Shown here piece after piece: positions 24,398 through 33,919 of a DNA stretch of 64,000 bases (position 1 is the first letter of the stretch; each line of letters opens with the position of its first letter). The DNA comes from Solirubrobacterales bacterium 67-14 (GTDB lineage: Bacteria; Actinomycetota; Thermoleophilia; Solirubrobacterales; 70-9), in NCBI GenBank assembly GCA_001897355.1, contig MKST01000011.1:359466-423465 (forward strand), in the 5' to 3' direction. The notes beneath the pieces are model-generated. The model worked only from the letters and a program-made list of their open reading frames with translations. It did not search any database and was not told the origin of the DNA. Position numbers and translations under genes: made by a program.

Positions 24398-25729
24398 TCA
24401 GCCGAGTTCCCGGCGGACCAGCTCGGCCAGCGAGTCGCAGATCTCCTGCGCCTGCTCTTGGCGCGGCGCCTCGGCCATCACCCGCACCAGGGGCTCCGTG
24501 CCGGAGGGCCTGAGCAAGACTCGTCCCTGGCCTTCGAGCTCGGAGTTCAACCGGTCGACCTCGGTCCAAACCGAGTCGGCGCCGGCGATCTGCTCGCGGT
24601 CGGCCACCTCGACGTTGACGAGCACCTGCGGCAGCTTCTCCATCACGCGCGCCTCGGCCAGATCCTCGCCGTCCAGCACCTGCAGCAACATCAGGGCGGC
24701 CGCGATGCCGTCCCCGGTCGGCGCGTAATCGGTCGAGATGATGTGCCCGGACTGCTCGCCGCCCAGCACCCAGTCCCGCTTGCGCAGGCCTTCGAGCACG
24801 TAGCGGTCACCGACACTCGTCACTTCCACCTCGACCCCGGCCTCCTTCATCGCCTGATGGAAGCCGTAGTTGCTCATCACGGTCACCGCCACCCCGCCGC
24901 CGAGGGTGCCGGCCGCCGCCCGCCGGGCCGCGACCAGGGCGATCATCTCGTCCCCGTCGAAGGGGTTGCCCGCGCCGTCGACGGTCAGCACCCGGTCACC
25001 GTCGCCGTCGAAGGCGAAGCCGAGCCGGGAATCAGAGCCGGCGACGCTGGCCGCGAGCAGGCCAAGGTCGGTCGAGCCACAGCCGTCGTTGATGTTGCGA
25101 CCGTCGGGCTCGGTGGCGAGCAGCTCGACCTCGGCCCCGAGCCGGCGAAAGATCTCCCCGGCGACCCGGTAGGTCGCCCCGTTGGCGCAGTCCAGCGTCA
25201 CCTTGAGCCCGCTCAGGTCGAGCCGGAAATGGCTCTCCAGAGCCCTCAGGTAATCCTGTTCGGCGCCGCTCAACTCGACGATCCGACCCGGTTCGGAGGC
25301 CGGCGCCGGCGGCTCGTGGATCAGCGCTTCGACCCCGGCCTCGGTCTCGTCGTCGAGCTTGCCGCCGTCGCCGCCGAAGAGCTTGATGCCGTTGTCGTAA
25401 AAAGGGTTGTGTGAGGCCGAGACCACGGCCGCCAGGTCAAAACCGTGATGCCCCGAGATCAGGGCCGCCGCGGGGGTCGGCAGGACGCCGCCGAGATAGA
25501 CCTCCCCACCGGACTCGGCGATACCGGCCGCCAGGGCCGCTTCCAGCATCGGACCGGACTCGCGGGTATCGCGGATGATCAGGACTCGCGGCCGCTCGAT
25601 CGCCTTGGCCCGGCGCAGCGACTCGGTGCCGGCCCGGCCGATCGACAAGGCCAGCTCTGTGGTCAGCTTGTCGCCGACCCGGCCGCGTACTCCGTCGGTG
25701 CCGAAAAGAGTGCGGGTCGGAGTCGACAC
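24398..25729 (-). CDS. glmM: Phosphoglucosamine mutase
   Basis: A 443-residue GlmM that interconverts glucosamine-6- and glucosamine-1-phosphate, the step after GlmS. Motifs: FGTDGVRGRVG at the N-terminus, the phosphoserine loop SASHNPFYDNGIK (about residue 105), the Mg-binding DGDGDRVLTVD, GGEQSGHI sugar-binding loop and the C-terminal RPSGTEPLVRVM phosphate-binding loop. All are intact. It lies 17 bases after rpsI, as in many actinobacteria where glmM follows rplM-rpsI. Confidence 0.96.
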   Translation of the reverse strand: MSTPTRTLFGTDGVRGRVGDKLTTELALSIGRAGTESLRRAKAIERPRVLIIRDTRESGPMLEAALAAGIAESGGEVYLGGVLPTPAAALISGHHGFDLAAVVSASHNPFYDNGIKLFGGDGGKLDDETEAGVEALIHEPPAPASEPGRIVELSGAEQDYLRALESHFRLDLSGLKVTLDCANGATYRVAGEIFRRLGAEVELLATEPDGRNINDGCGSTDLGLLAASVAGSDSRLGFAFDGDGDRVLTVDGAGNPFDGDEMIALVAARRAAAGTLGGGVAVTVMSNYGFHQAMKEAGVEVEVTSVGDRYVLEGLRKRDWVLGGEQSGHIISTDYAPTGDGIAAALMLLQVLDGEDLAEARVMEKLPQVLVNVEVADREQIAGADSVWTEVDRLNSELEGQGRVLLRPSGTEPLVRVMAEAPRQEQAQEICDSLAELVRRELG

Positions 25730-25746
25730 GCTTTCTCTTTCGAGTC

Positions 25747-26583
25747 CTAGCGCTTCGAGAACTGCGGCCGCTTACGGGCCTTCTTGAGGCCGGCCTTGCG
25801 ACGTTCCTTGGCCCGTGCGTCACGGGTCAGGAAGCCACGCCGCTTGAGCTCGGGACGAAGCTCGGGGTCGACTTCGGTCAGCGCCCGGGCGATGCCGTGG
25901 CGGACCGCTCCGGCCTGGCCGGAGATGCCGCCGCCGTGGACGCGGATCTTGATGTTCACGTTCGACTCGTAACCGGTCGCGACCAGCGGCGAGTTGACGA
26001 TCGTGCGGTGGCGGGCCCGCGGGAAGTATTCGTCGATCTCACGATCGTTGATCGTGATCGTGCCGTCGCCCGGCAGGACGATCACACGGGCGACCGAGCG
26101 CTTGCGCTTGCCGGTCGCGATGAAGCGGGCATCCTTGGCGAGGGTGACGGGGGCCGGCTTGGCTACGGGTGCGTCCTCGTCCTCTTCCTCGGCGGCTTCG
26201 CGAGCGGCTCGCTCTTCCTCCTCGGCCTCGCGGGCGGCGAGTTCCTCGGCACTGAGGTTTTCCTCCGGCTCCGGCTCGGTCAGCGGCTCGAGGTCGGCGC
26301 CCGGGGGCAGGTCCGACTTCTTCTCGGTGGCCGGGGCAGCCTGGGTTTCCTCTTCGGCCACGACCTCCTCGGCAACCTCCGTAGCGGCCTCCTCGACCTC
26401 TACTTCGCCTTCGCCTTCGGCACCTTCGACTTCACCCTCGACCACCTCTTCGGTCTCGGCGGTCTCTTCGACCTCGACCTCGGCGGTCTCCTCGACCACT
26501 TCTTCGGCGGCCGGAGTCTCCTCCGCGGCAGCCTCGGGGGCCTCTTCGGGGGTCACGTCTTCGGTGTTCTCTTCTTCGCTCAA
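25747..26583 (-). CDS. rpsI: Ribosomal protein S9 with a long acidic N-terminal extension
   Basis: A 278-residue protein in which only the last 130 or so residues are S9 ([55 protein letters not shown]-terminal [12 protein letters not shown]). The first 150 residues are low-complexity and very rich in Glu, Ala and Val, with short E-E-x repeats. Actinobacterial S9 often has an acidic extension of about 40 residues, but this one is much longer. No internal start with a good ribosome binding site is obvious at the domain boundary, and GC-rich codon use is continuous. It lies 11 bases after rplM. Confidence 0.93.
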   Translation of the reverse strand: MSEEENTEDVTPEEAPEAAAEETPAAEEVVEETAEVEVEETAETEEVVEGEVEGAEGEGEVEVEEAATEVAEEVVAEEETQAAPATEKKSDLPPGADLEPLTEPEPEENLSAEELAAREAEEEERAAREAAEEEDEDAPVAKPAPVTLAKDARFIATGKRKRSVARVIVLPGDGTITINDREIDEYFPRARHRTIVNSPLVATGYESNVNIKIRVHGGGISGQAGAVRHGIARALTEVDPELRPELKRRGFLTRDARAKERRKAGLKKARKRPQFSKR

Positions 26584-26594
26584 GTTCGTCTAGC

Positions 26595-27029
26595 TCAGTT
26601 CTGGATTTCCAAGGGCTTCGGCTGCTGGGCCTGATGGGGGTGCTCCGGGCCGGCGCAGACCTTCAGTTTCAGCAGCTGCTGCCGGGAGAGCTTGTTGCGG
26701 GGCATCATTCCCTTGACTGCCTTGCGGATCACCTCTTCCGGCTGCTTCTCGAGCATCTCGGCGAGGGTGCGGGACTTGATGCCGCCCGGGTAGCCGCTGT
26801 GCCGCCAGTAGGTCTTCTGATTCAGCTTGTCGCCGGTCACCTTGATCTTCTCGGCGTTGACAACGACCACGAAATCACCGGTATCGATGTGCGGCGTGTA
26901 GTCGGGCTTGCGCTTGCCGCGCAGCGTGTCGGCGAGCTGGGTCGCGAGGCGGCCGAGGGTCTGGCCTTCGGCGTCGACGATGTACCAGTCTCTCTGGCGA
27001 TTGGCGGGGGTGGCTACGTGAGTCTTCAT
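26595..27029 (-). CDS. rplM: Ribosomal protein L13
   Basis: A 144-residue uL13, standard length. Conserved segments: [57 protein letters not shown] and [33 protein letters not shown]. First gene of the rplM-rpsI-glmM-glmS run. It is divergent from the c-di-AMP-riboswitch/M23 peptidase unit and its promoter must lie in the 260-base region shared with that leader. Confidence 0.97.
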   Translation of the reverse strand: MKTHVATPANRQRDWYIVDAEGQTLGRLATQLADTLRGKRKPDYTPHIDTGDFVVVVNAEKIKVTGDKLNQKTYWRHSGYPGGIKSRTLAEMLEKQPEEVIRKAVKGMMPRNKLSRQQLLKLKVCAGPEHPHQAQQPKPLEIQN

Positions 27030-27123
27030 GGCAAAAGGTAGCGAGGCGACAGTCGGTCGCCGACGCGGACGGGGAATAATACGGAAATCGGCGGCCGAGT
27101 GGCTCTTCGTCGTCGCGACGACC

Positions 27124-27129
27124 TATACT
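27124..27129 (+). promoter_or_regulatory. -10 hexamer of the riboswitch-M23 transcript
   Basis: TATACT lies about seven bases before the start of the riboswitch-like sequence and about 160 bases before the proposed start codon. No convincing -35 box is seen at the right distance. Confidence 0.5.
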
Positions 27130-27135
27130 CACCAA

Positions 27136-27282
27136 ATCGATAGCCGAACCCTTCCTTCCATCGGAAGGGGCGGAGGAACCAACGGGAGATTCTTCTCCCC
27201 CGGGGCGAATCGGAGGCAAGTACAGCTCCGTAGCGCAACTCTTTCAGCGCGAGCCCGCCAGCTAACTCCGCAGGCGCCTGGA
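27136..27282 (+). ncRNA. Cyclic di-AMP (ydaO/yuaA) riboswitch
   Basis: The leader carries the conserved elements of the ydaO class in order: an early CCGAACCC segment, GGAGGAACCAACGGG, GGGGCGAATCGG, and the 3' block GAGCCCGCCAGCTAACTCCGCAGGCG. In actinobacteria this riboswitch commonly precedes cell-wall hydrolase genes and shuts them off when c-di-AMP is high. It sits directly upstream of an M23 peptidase, which fits. Boundaries are approximate. Identified by eye from the consensus, not by a covariance search. Confidence 0.85.
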
Positions 27283-27288
27283 AAGAGA

Positions 27289-28512
27289 TTGAAGCCGAGA
27301 CGATCAAAGCCATTCTCGCTAACCGCCTTCGCGGCCATGCTGGCCTGCCTGGTTACGGTGGCATTCGGCTCGGCAACTGCGACGGGCGCGGTCACCTCGG
27401 GCGGCGGCGGCCTGCTGCTCCCGAAGCTCCCGAAGATCTCGAACGTGATCTGCCTGACCGGCTGCGCCAAGATCCGCGAGGTCTCGGTCGGCGGCTCGGT
27501 CCAGATCACCGGCACCGACATGGACTCGGTCGCCTCCGTCGCCTTCCGCGGCCAGGACAAGAACATCCGGGTCGAACCTGACCTGGTCACCTCGACCCGG
27601 GTCGAAGCGACCGTGCCGGAGAACGCGATTTCCGGACGAGTCCGAGTCGTCTCGACGACCGGGTCGGCTTCCGGCCCCTCCAGCCAGACCCTGACCATCG
27701 GTGAGAAGTCCTTCTCCCGGACCGGCAAGCTGACCATCACCGACGCCAGCACCACCCCTCGCAAGGCTTTCCAGTACGGCTTCCGGCGGCCGGCCCTGAA
27801 CTTCATCGTCAACGGCGGGGCGGCCACGGTCGACCTCCGGGTCGATGTGGTCAACGCTAGCGGCGACGTGGTCCGCAGCCGCTTCCTGACCGGGGTCAAG
27901 ACCGGCTCGAGCCAGAAGGTGGCCTGGGGCGGCCTGGTCGCCAAGGGCAAGACCGCCCCCAACGGCGCCTACCACTTCGTGGTCCGCGGCAACGACGGCA
28001 CGGCCGCTTCGCTTTCGACCCGGCTCAAGCAACGGCGCCGCCGGGCCGTCCACTCGGCCAAGGTCGCAGACCCGTTCAGCTTCCGCATGTACGGCTTCAT
28101 GTTCCCGCTGCGCGGCCCCCACACCTACGGCGACGGGATCGGCGCCGCCCGCTCCGGCCACACCCACCAGGGCCAGGACGTGCTCGCCAAGTGCGGTCTG
28201 CCGCTCCGCGCCGCCCGCGCCGGAGTCGTCTACTACAACGACTACCAGGCGGGCGGGGCCGGCAACTACATCGTGATCAACACGATCGGCACGGGCGGCA
28301 AGAGCCACGCCTACATGCACATGACCGCCCGTTCGCCGCTCAAGGTCGGCGCCCACGTCAAGACCGGCCAGCTGGTCGGCCGGGTCGGCACGACCGGGGC
28401 CAGCAGCGCCTGCCACCTCCACTTCGAGATCTGGTCCGGCCCCGGCTGGTACCAGGGCGGCACCTTCCTCAACCCCACGCCTTCGCTCAAGGCCTGGGAC
28501 CGCTACAGCTGA
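27289..28512 (+). CDS. Secreted M23 family (LytM-type) peptidase
   Basis: A 407-residue exported peptidoglycan endopeptidase. The start is taken as TTG 27289, just past the riboswitch and a GGAAAGAGA stretch, because this gives a proper signal peptide (KPRRSKPF then a hydrophobic core); the open frame continues back to 27028 only through the riboswitch. After the signal come an IPT/TIG-like domain (VSVGGSVQITGTDM, VAFRG), a linker with a FlgD-like strand set (GAYHFVVRG) and the C-terminal M23 domain with RSGHTHQGQDVLA and CHLHFEIW, which supply the zinc ligands. The catalytic set looks complete. Expression is probably turned off by c-di-AMP. Confidence 0.9.
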   Translation: MKPRRSKPFSLTAFAAMLACLVTVAFGSATATGAVTSGGGGLLLPKLPKISNVICLTGCAKIREVSVGGSVQITGTDMDSVASVAFRGQDKNIRVEPDLVTSTRVEATVPENAISGRVRVVSTTGSASGPSSQTLTIGEKSFSRTGKLTITDASTTPRKAFQYGFRRPALNFIVNGGAATVDLRVDVVNASGDVVRSRFLTGVKTGSSQKVAWGGLVAKGKTAPNGAYHFVVRGNDGTAASLSTRLKQRRRRAVHSAKVADPFSFRMYGFMFPLRGPHTYGDGIGAARSGHTHQGQDVLAKCGLPLRAARAGVVYYNDYQAGGAGNYIVINTIGTGGKSHAYMHMTARSPLKVGAHVKTGQLVGRVGTTGASSACHLHFEIWSGPGWYQGGTFLNPTPSLKAWDRYS

Positions 28513-28535
28513 GCCACCACGCCGCGCGGTAGCGC

Positions 28536-28541
28536 TATCCT
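28536..28541 (+). promoter_or_regulatory. -10 hexamer TATCCT of a leaderless promoter
   Basis: TATCCT ends six bases before the ATG at 28548, so transcription should begin at or next to the start codon. No ribosome binding site is present. Confidence 0.5.
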
Positions 28542-28547
28542 CAGCTC

Positions 28548-28781
28548 ATGTGCATGCAGTGCGTCACCACCGGGGTCGTAGCGGCGGGCGCAACCGCCAC
28601 CGGCCTCCGGGCCTGGCTCAACACCCACAAGCCGGCCTGGGCGACGCCACCCCGGATGAAGGCGATGACCGCGGCGATCCTCACTCTCGGCGTGCTCGCG
28701 GCGGGGGTTTCTACTTCACCGGCATCGAGCGCCCAGCCCGACTCCTCGGCTGCCGCAACCACCCGTCAAGCCACCCGCTGA
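28548..28781 (+). CDS. Small Cys-containing membrane protein
   Basis: A 77-residue protein with an N-terminal MCMQC motif, a short hydrophobic stretch (VTTGVVAAGATATG), a basic loop and one stronger membrane helix (MTAAILTLGVLAAGV), followed by a Ser/Ala-rich tail. A reverse-strand frame over the same region exists, but the forward one has a leaderless promoter with the spacing used elsewhere in the window. The Cys pair near the start could bind metal or a heme-like group. No known family is assigned. It sits between the M23 gene and the YibE/F gene. Confidence 0.55.
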   Translation: MCMQCVTTGVVAAGATATGLRAWLNTHKPAWATPPRMKAMTAAILTLGVLAAGVSTSPASSAQPDSSAAATTRQATR

Positions 28782-28798
28782 ACGGGTCCGTCCCGGCT

Positions 28799-29974
28799 TC
28801 AGTGATGGTGGTGACCGCCACCCGAGGCGGCCACCAGCAGCTCCCCACGATGAAGTGAGCCGGCCAGCAACGCGGCCAGGATCGTGGTGATCGGAACGGC
28901 GGCGATCAGGCCGATCGACCCGACCAGGGTGGCGACGATCTCCTTCGCCACCACCTCCATGTTCACCGCGTCCGTGAAGCCGAGTTGCCCGGACCCGAGG
29001 ATCAGCAGCAGGGGGAGCGACGAACCCACGTAGGCCAGGACCAGGGTGTTGACGGTGGCGCTGACGTGGTCCCGGCCGACATCGATGGCCCGCCGGTAGA
29101 GCTCGCGCGTACCCAGCCTGGGATTGGCTGCGCGCAGCGCGATCACCGTCGACGCCTGACTGACGGTGACATCGTCGAGGACGCCGAGCGCCCCGATCAC
29201 GATCCCAGCCACGACCAGCCCGCTGATCGAGATGTTCGCGTCCCCGGCGGAGAGCAGCGAAGCCTCTTCCGAGCTGTATCCTGTGAGGTTCGCCGCGTGG
29301 GTGAACGCCACCGCGAGGAGGCAGACCAGCAGCAGGCTGAGCGAAGTACCGAGGATGGCCGCGATGCTCTTCGGCCCGACCCCGTGGGCGAGCGCGATGG
29401 TGACCAGCATCACCGCCATCGCGCCGGCCAGCGCCACCGCCAGCGGCGGCTTGTGGTCGAGGATCGCGGGAATGACGAAGACCAGGACGATGCCCAGGCT
29501 GAGCGCCAGCCCGACCAGCGACATCGCGCCACGAAGCCGCCCGAACACGATCACCAGCAGGCAGAAGGCGACCGCGAGCAGGAGCATCGGCGGCTTCCGT
29601 TCGAAGTCGATGATCGAGTGGACCTCCGGGCCTCCGGCGTTGGAGAAAGAGGCGACCTTGACCGTGTCACCGACCCCGAACACGGAATTGTCGCCCCGGT
29701 TGGTCACGTCGACCGAGACCAGGTCGCCCTCCTCCGGCCCCGATTTCATGCGGACATACGCCTTCTGGCACTCGGCGTTCTCGAGGGCCATCGTGCAGTC
29801 AACGGCTTCGATCTTCTCGATCTTGCCCTTCTCGGTGTGGGTTGCCGCACCGAGCTTGAGCTCGGATCCGCCGCTGCCGTCGGGCCACAGGACGACGAGC
29901 GCGATCAGGGTCGCGACGGAGATCGCGATCACGATCCCCACGTAAGTCCTGAACGTATTCGTCGCCCTGGGCAC
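28799..29974 (-). CDS. YibE/F family multipass membrane protein
   Basis: A 391-residue membrane protein of the YibE/F family (COG5438). An N-terminal anchor and an exported beta domain with a Cys pair (DCTMALENAEC) are followed by about seven helices, including FGRLRGAMSLVGLALSLGIVLVFVIPAIL, GALGVLDDVTVSQASTVIAL and a C-terminal helix pair. LGVLDDVTVSQA is typical of the family. The protein ends with four histidines. Molecular function is not established for the family. It follows the CobW-family GTPase gene by 28 bases and so is probably in the same Zur-controlled operon, which suggests a zinc-related role (inference). Confidence 0.85.
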   Translation of the reverse strand: MPRATNTFRTYVGIVIAISVATLIALVVLWPDGSGGSELKLGAATHTEKGKIEKIEAVDCTMALENAECQKAYVRMKSGPEEGDLVSVDVTNRGDNSVFGVGDTVKVASFSNAGGPEVHSIIDFERKPPMLLLAVAFCLLVIVFGRLRGAMSLVGLALSLGIVLVFVIPAILDHKPPLAVALAGAMAVMLVTIALAHGVGPKSIAAILGTSLSLLLVCLLAVAFTHAANLTGYSSEEASLLSAGDANISISGLVVAGIVIGALGVLDDVTVSQASTVIALRAANPRLGTRELYRRAIDVGRDHVSATVNTLVLAYVGSSLPLLLILGSGQLGFTDAVNMEVVAKEIVATLVGSIGLIAAVPITTILAALLAGSLHRGELLVAASGGGHHHH

Positions 29975-30002
29975 GGGCGGAACTATTCCAACCCGATCGG
30001 CG

Positions 30003-31229
<1,227 letters not shown>

Positions 31230-31251
31230 TTCAAGCGTTCCTTCCTTATAC

Positions 31252-31266
31252 TGAGATTGAATCTCA
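31252..31266. promoter_or_regulatory. Zur-type operator of the GTPase gene
   Basis: TGAGATTGAATCTCA is a perfect 7-1-7 palindrome matching the Fur/Zur box shape. A TGATAATAATGAGATT half-site pattern overlaps it on the minus strand. It lies just upstream of the GTPase -10 box, in the position of a repressor site. Confidence 0.7.
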
Positions 31267-31295
31267 TTATTATCAAAGTCACAGTCGACTAGAAC

Positions 31296-31310
31296 TGAGA
31301 ACGATTCCCA
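31296..31310. promoter_or_regulatory. Second Zur-type operator, before the zinc transporter
   Basis: TGAGAACGATTCCCA is an imperfect 7-1-7 box. It lies over the expected -35 and spacer of the transporter promoter (TAGCCT -10 at 31319-31324), so Zur binding would block transcription of the znu genes. Confidence 0.6.
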
Positions 31311-31349
31311 GTCCCTGGTAGCCTGCGACGCGGAACGACTGGAGCCATC

Positions 31350-33137
31350 TTGTTAGAGACTTTTTCCCTCCCCTTCGTGCAGAAAGGACTGATCGAGGTC
31401 CTTCTGCTCGCCATACCGGCCGGCCTGATCGGCAGCTGGGTGGTCCTTCGCGGACTAGCCTTCTTCTCCCATGCGATCGGCACCGCGGCCTTCCCCGGGC
31501 TCGTTCTCGCTGACGGGATCGGCTTCTCCCCCGCCCTCGGGGCGTTCGGAGCGGCCGGCGTCTTCGCCGGCCTGACCGCCCTGCTCGGCCGGGTGAAGCG
31601 CTCCTCGACCGACAGCATCACGGCGACCGTCCTGGTCGGCTGCCTGGCCACCGGGGTGCTGCTGGCGAGCGACGTCTTCGGATCGAGCTCCTCGGTCGAC
31701 AACCTGCTCTTCGGGTCGCTGCTCTCGATCGGCGGCAACGACATCCTGCTGGCGGCCGTCGCCGCGGTGCTGGCGATCGCCACCACCGTCCTCTTCGGCC
31801 ACCGCTGGCTGGCCCGGGGCTTCGACGAAACGGGTTCGGCCCAGGTCGGCAACCGGCACCTGCTCGATGGCGCGCTGCTGGTCGTGGTGGCGCTGACCGT
31901 GACCGCGAGCCTCAACGCGATCGGCGCCCTGCTGATCTCGGCCCTGATCGTGATCCCGGCCGCCACGATCAGGCTGGTGACCAAGAGGGTCGGCCTTCAA
32001 TTGGCCGGTTCGGTCGCTCTGGTTGCGCTCGAGGGCACCTTCGGCCTCTGGCTTTCGGTGGAGACCAACGCCCCTCCCGGCGCGACCATCGCCGTCGCCA
32101 GCGGCGTGCTCTTCGCGCTCACCCTGGCCGTGACCCGGCTCGGCCGTCGTCGCTCGCGCGCCGCTCTCGCGGTCGCCCTGATCGCCGGCGGCGGGGTGAT
32201 CGCCGGCTGCGGCGGCACCGGATCGGATTCAGGCCAGCTCAAGGTGGTCGCCACGACCACCCAGGCCGGTGACCTGGCCGCCCAGGTCGGCGGCGACAAG
32301 ATCGACCTGACCACCATCCTCAAGCCGAACACCGACCCCCACGAGTACGAGCCGAGGCCGTCAGACGTCACGGCGGTCGCCGACGCCGACCTGGTCTTCC
32401 GCAGCGGCGGCCATCTCGACGAGTGGACCGAGCAGATCATCTCCGACAGTGGCAGCGACGCCAAGGTGGTCGACCTGAGCCAAGGGATCCCGGTCAAGCT
32501 CGAAGGCGAAGAGGAGCACGAACACGCCGAGGAAGGCCACTCCGAGGAAGAGCATGCCGAGGAGCCGGGCGAGGAACTCGACCCGCACTGGTGGCATGAC
32601 CCGGTCAACGTGAAGGCGGCGGTCGGAGAAATCGAGGAGAGCCTGGCCGAGGCCGAACCGGACGACGCCGGCTACTTCCGCGAGCGCGCCACCGCCTACG
32701 AGGCCCGGGTGGCCGAGCTCAACCGGCAGATCGCCAAGTGCATCGACGCCGTTCCCCCCGCCGAGCGGAAGATCGTGACCGACCACGATGCCTTCGGCTA
32801 CTACACGAAGCGATACGGAATCGAGACGGTCGGCACGGTGATCCCCGCTCTGACCACCCAGGCACAGCCGTCGGCGGGTGACCTGGCCGAGCTGGAAGAC
32901 ACGATCCGCAAGGAGAACGTCAAGGCGGTCTTCCCCGAAGAATCGGTGCCGCCCGCGCTCTCGAACGCGGTCGCCCGCGACACTGGCGCCAGCACCGACT
33001 ACACGCTGTACGGCGACACGCTCGGCCCGGAGGGTTCACCGGGTGAAACCTGGCTGGGAATGATGAAGTCGAACACCGACAACATCATGCTCGGCATGAC
33101 CGACGGCAGGAAGGACTGCTTCGGCACTTCCGGATGA
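31350..33137 (+). CDS. Zinc ABC transporter permease fused to its substrate-binding protein
   Basis: A 595-residue fusion. Residues 1-270 are an ABC-3 permease (ZnuB) with eight or so helices, including [24 protein letters not shown] and [24 protein letters not shown] further helix ending [12 protein letters not shown] (lipobox-like) joins it to residues 290-595, a ZnuA-type binding protein with zinc-ligand motifs [15 protein letters not shown] and [13 protein letters not shown] and an acidic His-rich loop ([16 protein letters not shown]). The frame is continuous, without a stop between the parts. It starts at TTG 31350 with GGAG five bases upstream. If the lipobox is cleaved, the protein could be processed into two. 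Confidence 0.9.
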   Translation: MLETFSLPFVQKGLIEVLLLAIPAGLIGSWVVLRGLAFFSHAIGTAAFPGLVLADGIGFSPALGAFGAAGVFAGLTALLGRVKRSSTDSITATVLVGCLATGVLLASDVFGSSSSVDNLLFGSLLSIGGNDILLAAVAAVLAIATTVLFGHRWLARGFDETGSAQVGNRHLLDGALLVVVALTVTASLNAIGALLISALIVIPAATIRLVTKRVGLQLAGSVALVALEGTFGLWLSVETNAPPGATIAVASGVLFALTLAVTRLGRRRSRAALAVALIAGGGVIAGCGGTGSDSGQLKVVATTTQAGDLAAQVGGDKIDLTTILKPNTDPHEYEPRPSDVTAVADADLVFRSGGHLDEWTEQIISDSGSDAKVVDLSQGIPVKLEGEEEHEHAEEGHSEEEHAEEPGEELDPHWWHDPVNVKAAVGEIEESLAEAEPDDAGYFRERATAYEARVAELNRQIAKCIDAVPPAERKIVTDHDAFGYYTKRYGIETVGTVIPALTTQAQPSAGDLAELEDTIRKENVKAVFPEESVPPALSNAVARDTGASTDYTLYGDTLGPEGSPGETWLGMMKSNTDNIMLGMTDGRKDCFGTSG

Positions 33138-33919
33138 GCGGTAACGCCGACAGCCCGGTCGTGATCACTCGCCACGCCGCCCTCGGATACGAGGGCGGCG
33201 TGGTGCTGGGCAACCTCGAGTTCGAGATCCCGGCCGGCGCCCGGGTGGGCGTGCTCGGACCCAACGGCGGCGGCAAGACGACCCTGTTCCGGGCCCTCCA
33301 AGGCGAGATCGAGCCGCTCGCGGGGAAACTCGAAGTGAACGCGAGCTGCGCCACGGTCCAGCAGACCGACCGCTCGCGGCTCGACTACCCCGTGTCGGCC
33401 CTCGACGTCGCCACGATGGGCACCCTGGCCGGCCTGCCGTGGTGGAAACGCCCCGGCCGGGCCGAGAAACGGAAGGCCCGCGAAGCCCTGGCGATGGTCG
33501 GCCTCGAGGAGCACGCCCGGGACCACTTCGGCAGCCTTTCCGGCGGCCAGCGCCAGCGGGTGCTGATCGCCCGGACCCTGACCTCCGGAGCGAACCTGCT
33601 CCTCATGGACGAGCCCTTCACCGGCCTCGACGCGCCCAGCGAAGCACTCCTCGAATCGCTGATCGACCGGCTGGCCGGGGACGGGAAGACGATCATGATC
33701 GCCACCCACGAGGTCGAGCAGGCCTCGCGCTGGGACCTGGTGCTCTGCCTCAACAAGACCCAGATCTCGTTCGGGCGCCCGGCCGAGGCGCTCAGCCGGC
33801 CGGTCCTCGAGGCGACCTACGGCGGGCACATCGTCGAGATCCCGGGGCAGCCGGAGCTGGGCGTGCTGCCGGCTCACCATCACCATCACGACGGCGAGCC
33901 CGAGGAGGCGAACCGGTGA
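33134..33919 (+). CDS. znuC: Zinc ABC transporter ATP-binding protein
   Basis: A 261-residue ABC ATPase. Walker A is GPNGGGKTT (about residue 43), the signature LSGGQRQRVLIARTL, Walker B LLLMDEPFTGLD, and the switch His in ATHEVEQ. The C-terminus has a five-His run followed by acidic residues, likely to sense or hold zinc. The start overlaps the upstream fusion gene by four bases (ATGA) and the stop overlaps the next permease start (GTGA), so all three are co-translated. Confidence 0.94.
   Translation: MSGNADSPVVITRHAALGYEGGVVLGNLEFEIPAGARVGVLGPNGGGKTTLFRALQGEIEPLAGKLEVNASCATVQQTDRSRLDYPVSALDVATMGTLAGLPWWKRPGRAEKRKAREALAMVGLEEHARDHFGSLSGGQRQRVLIARTLTSGANLLLMDEPFTGLDAPSEALLESLIDRLAGDGKTIMIATHEVEQASRWDLVLCLNKTQISFGRPAEALSRPVLEATYGGHIVEIPGQPELGVLPAHHHHHDGEPEEANR

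Noticed and set aside
27028-27288. N-terminal extension of the M23 peptidase
   Set aside because: The frame is open, but it crosses the riboswitch and would put 87 non-signal residues before a good signal peptide.
28541-28762. Minus-strand frame opposite the small Cys protein
   Set aside because: The plus-strand frame has a correctly spaced leaderless promoter and a better membrane-protein pattern; the reverse frame has neither.
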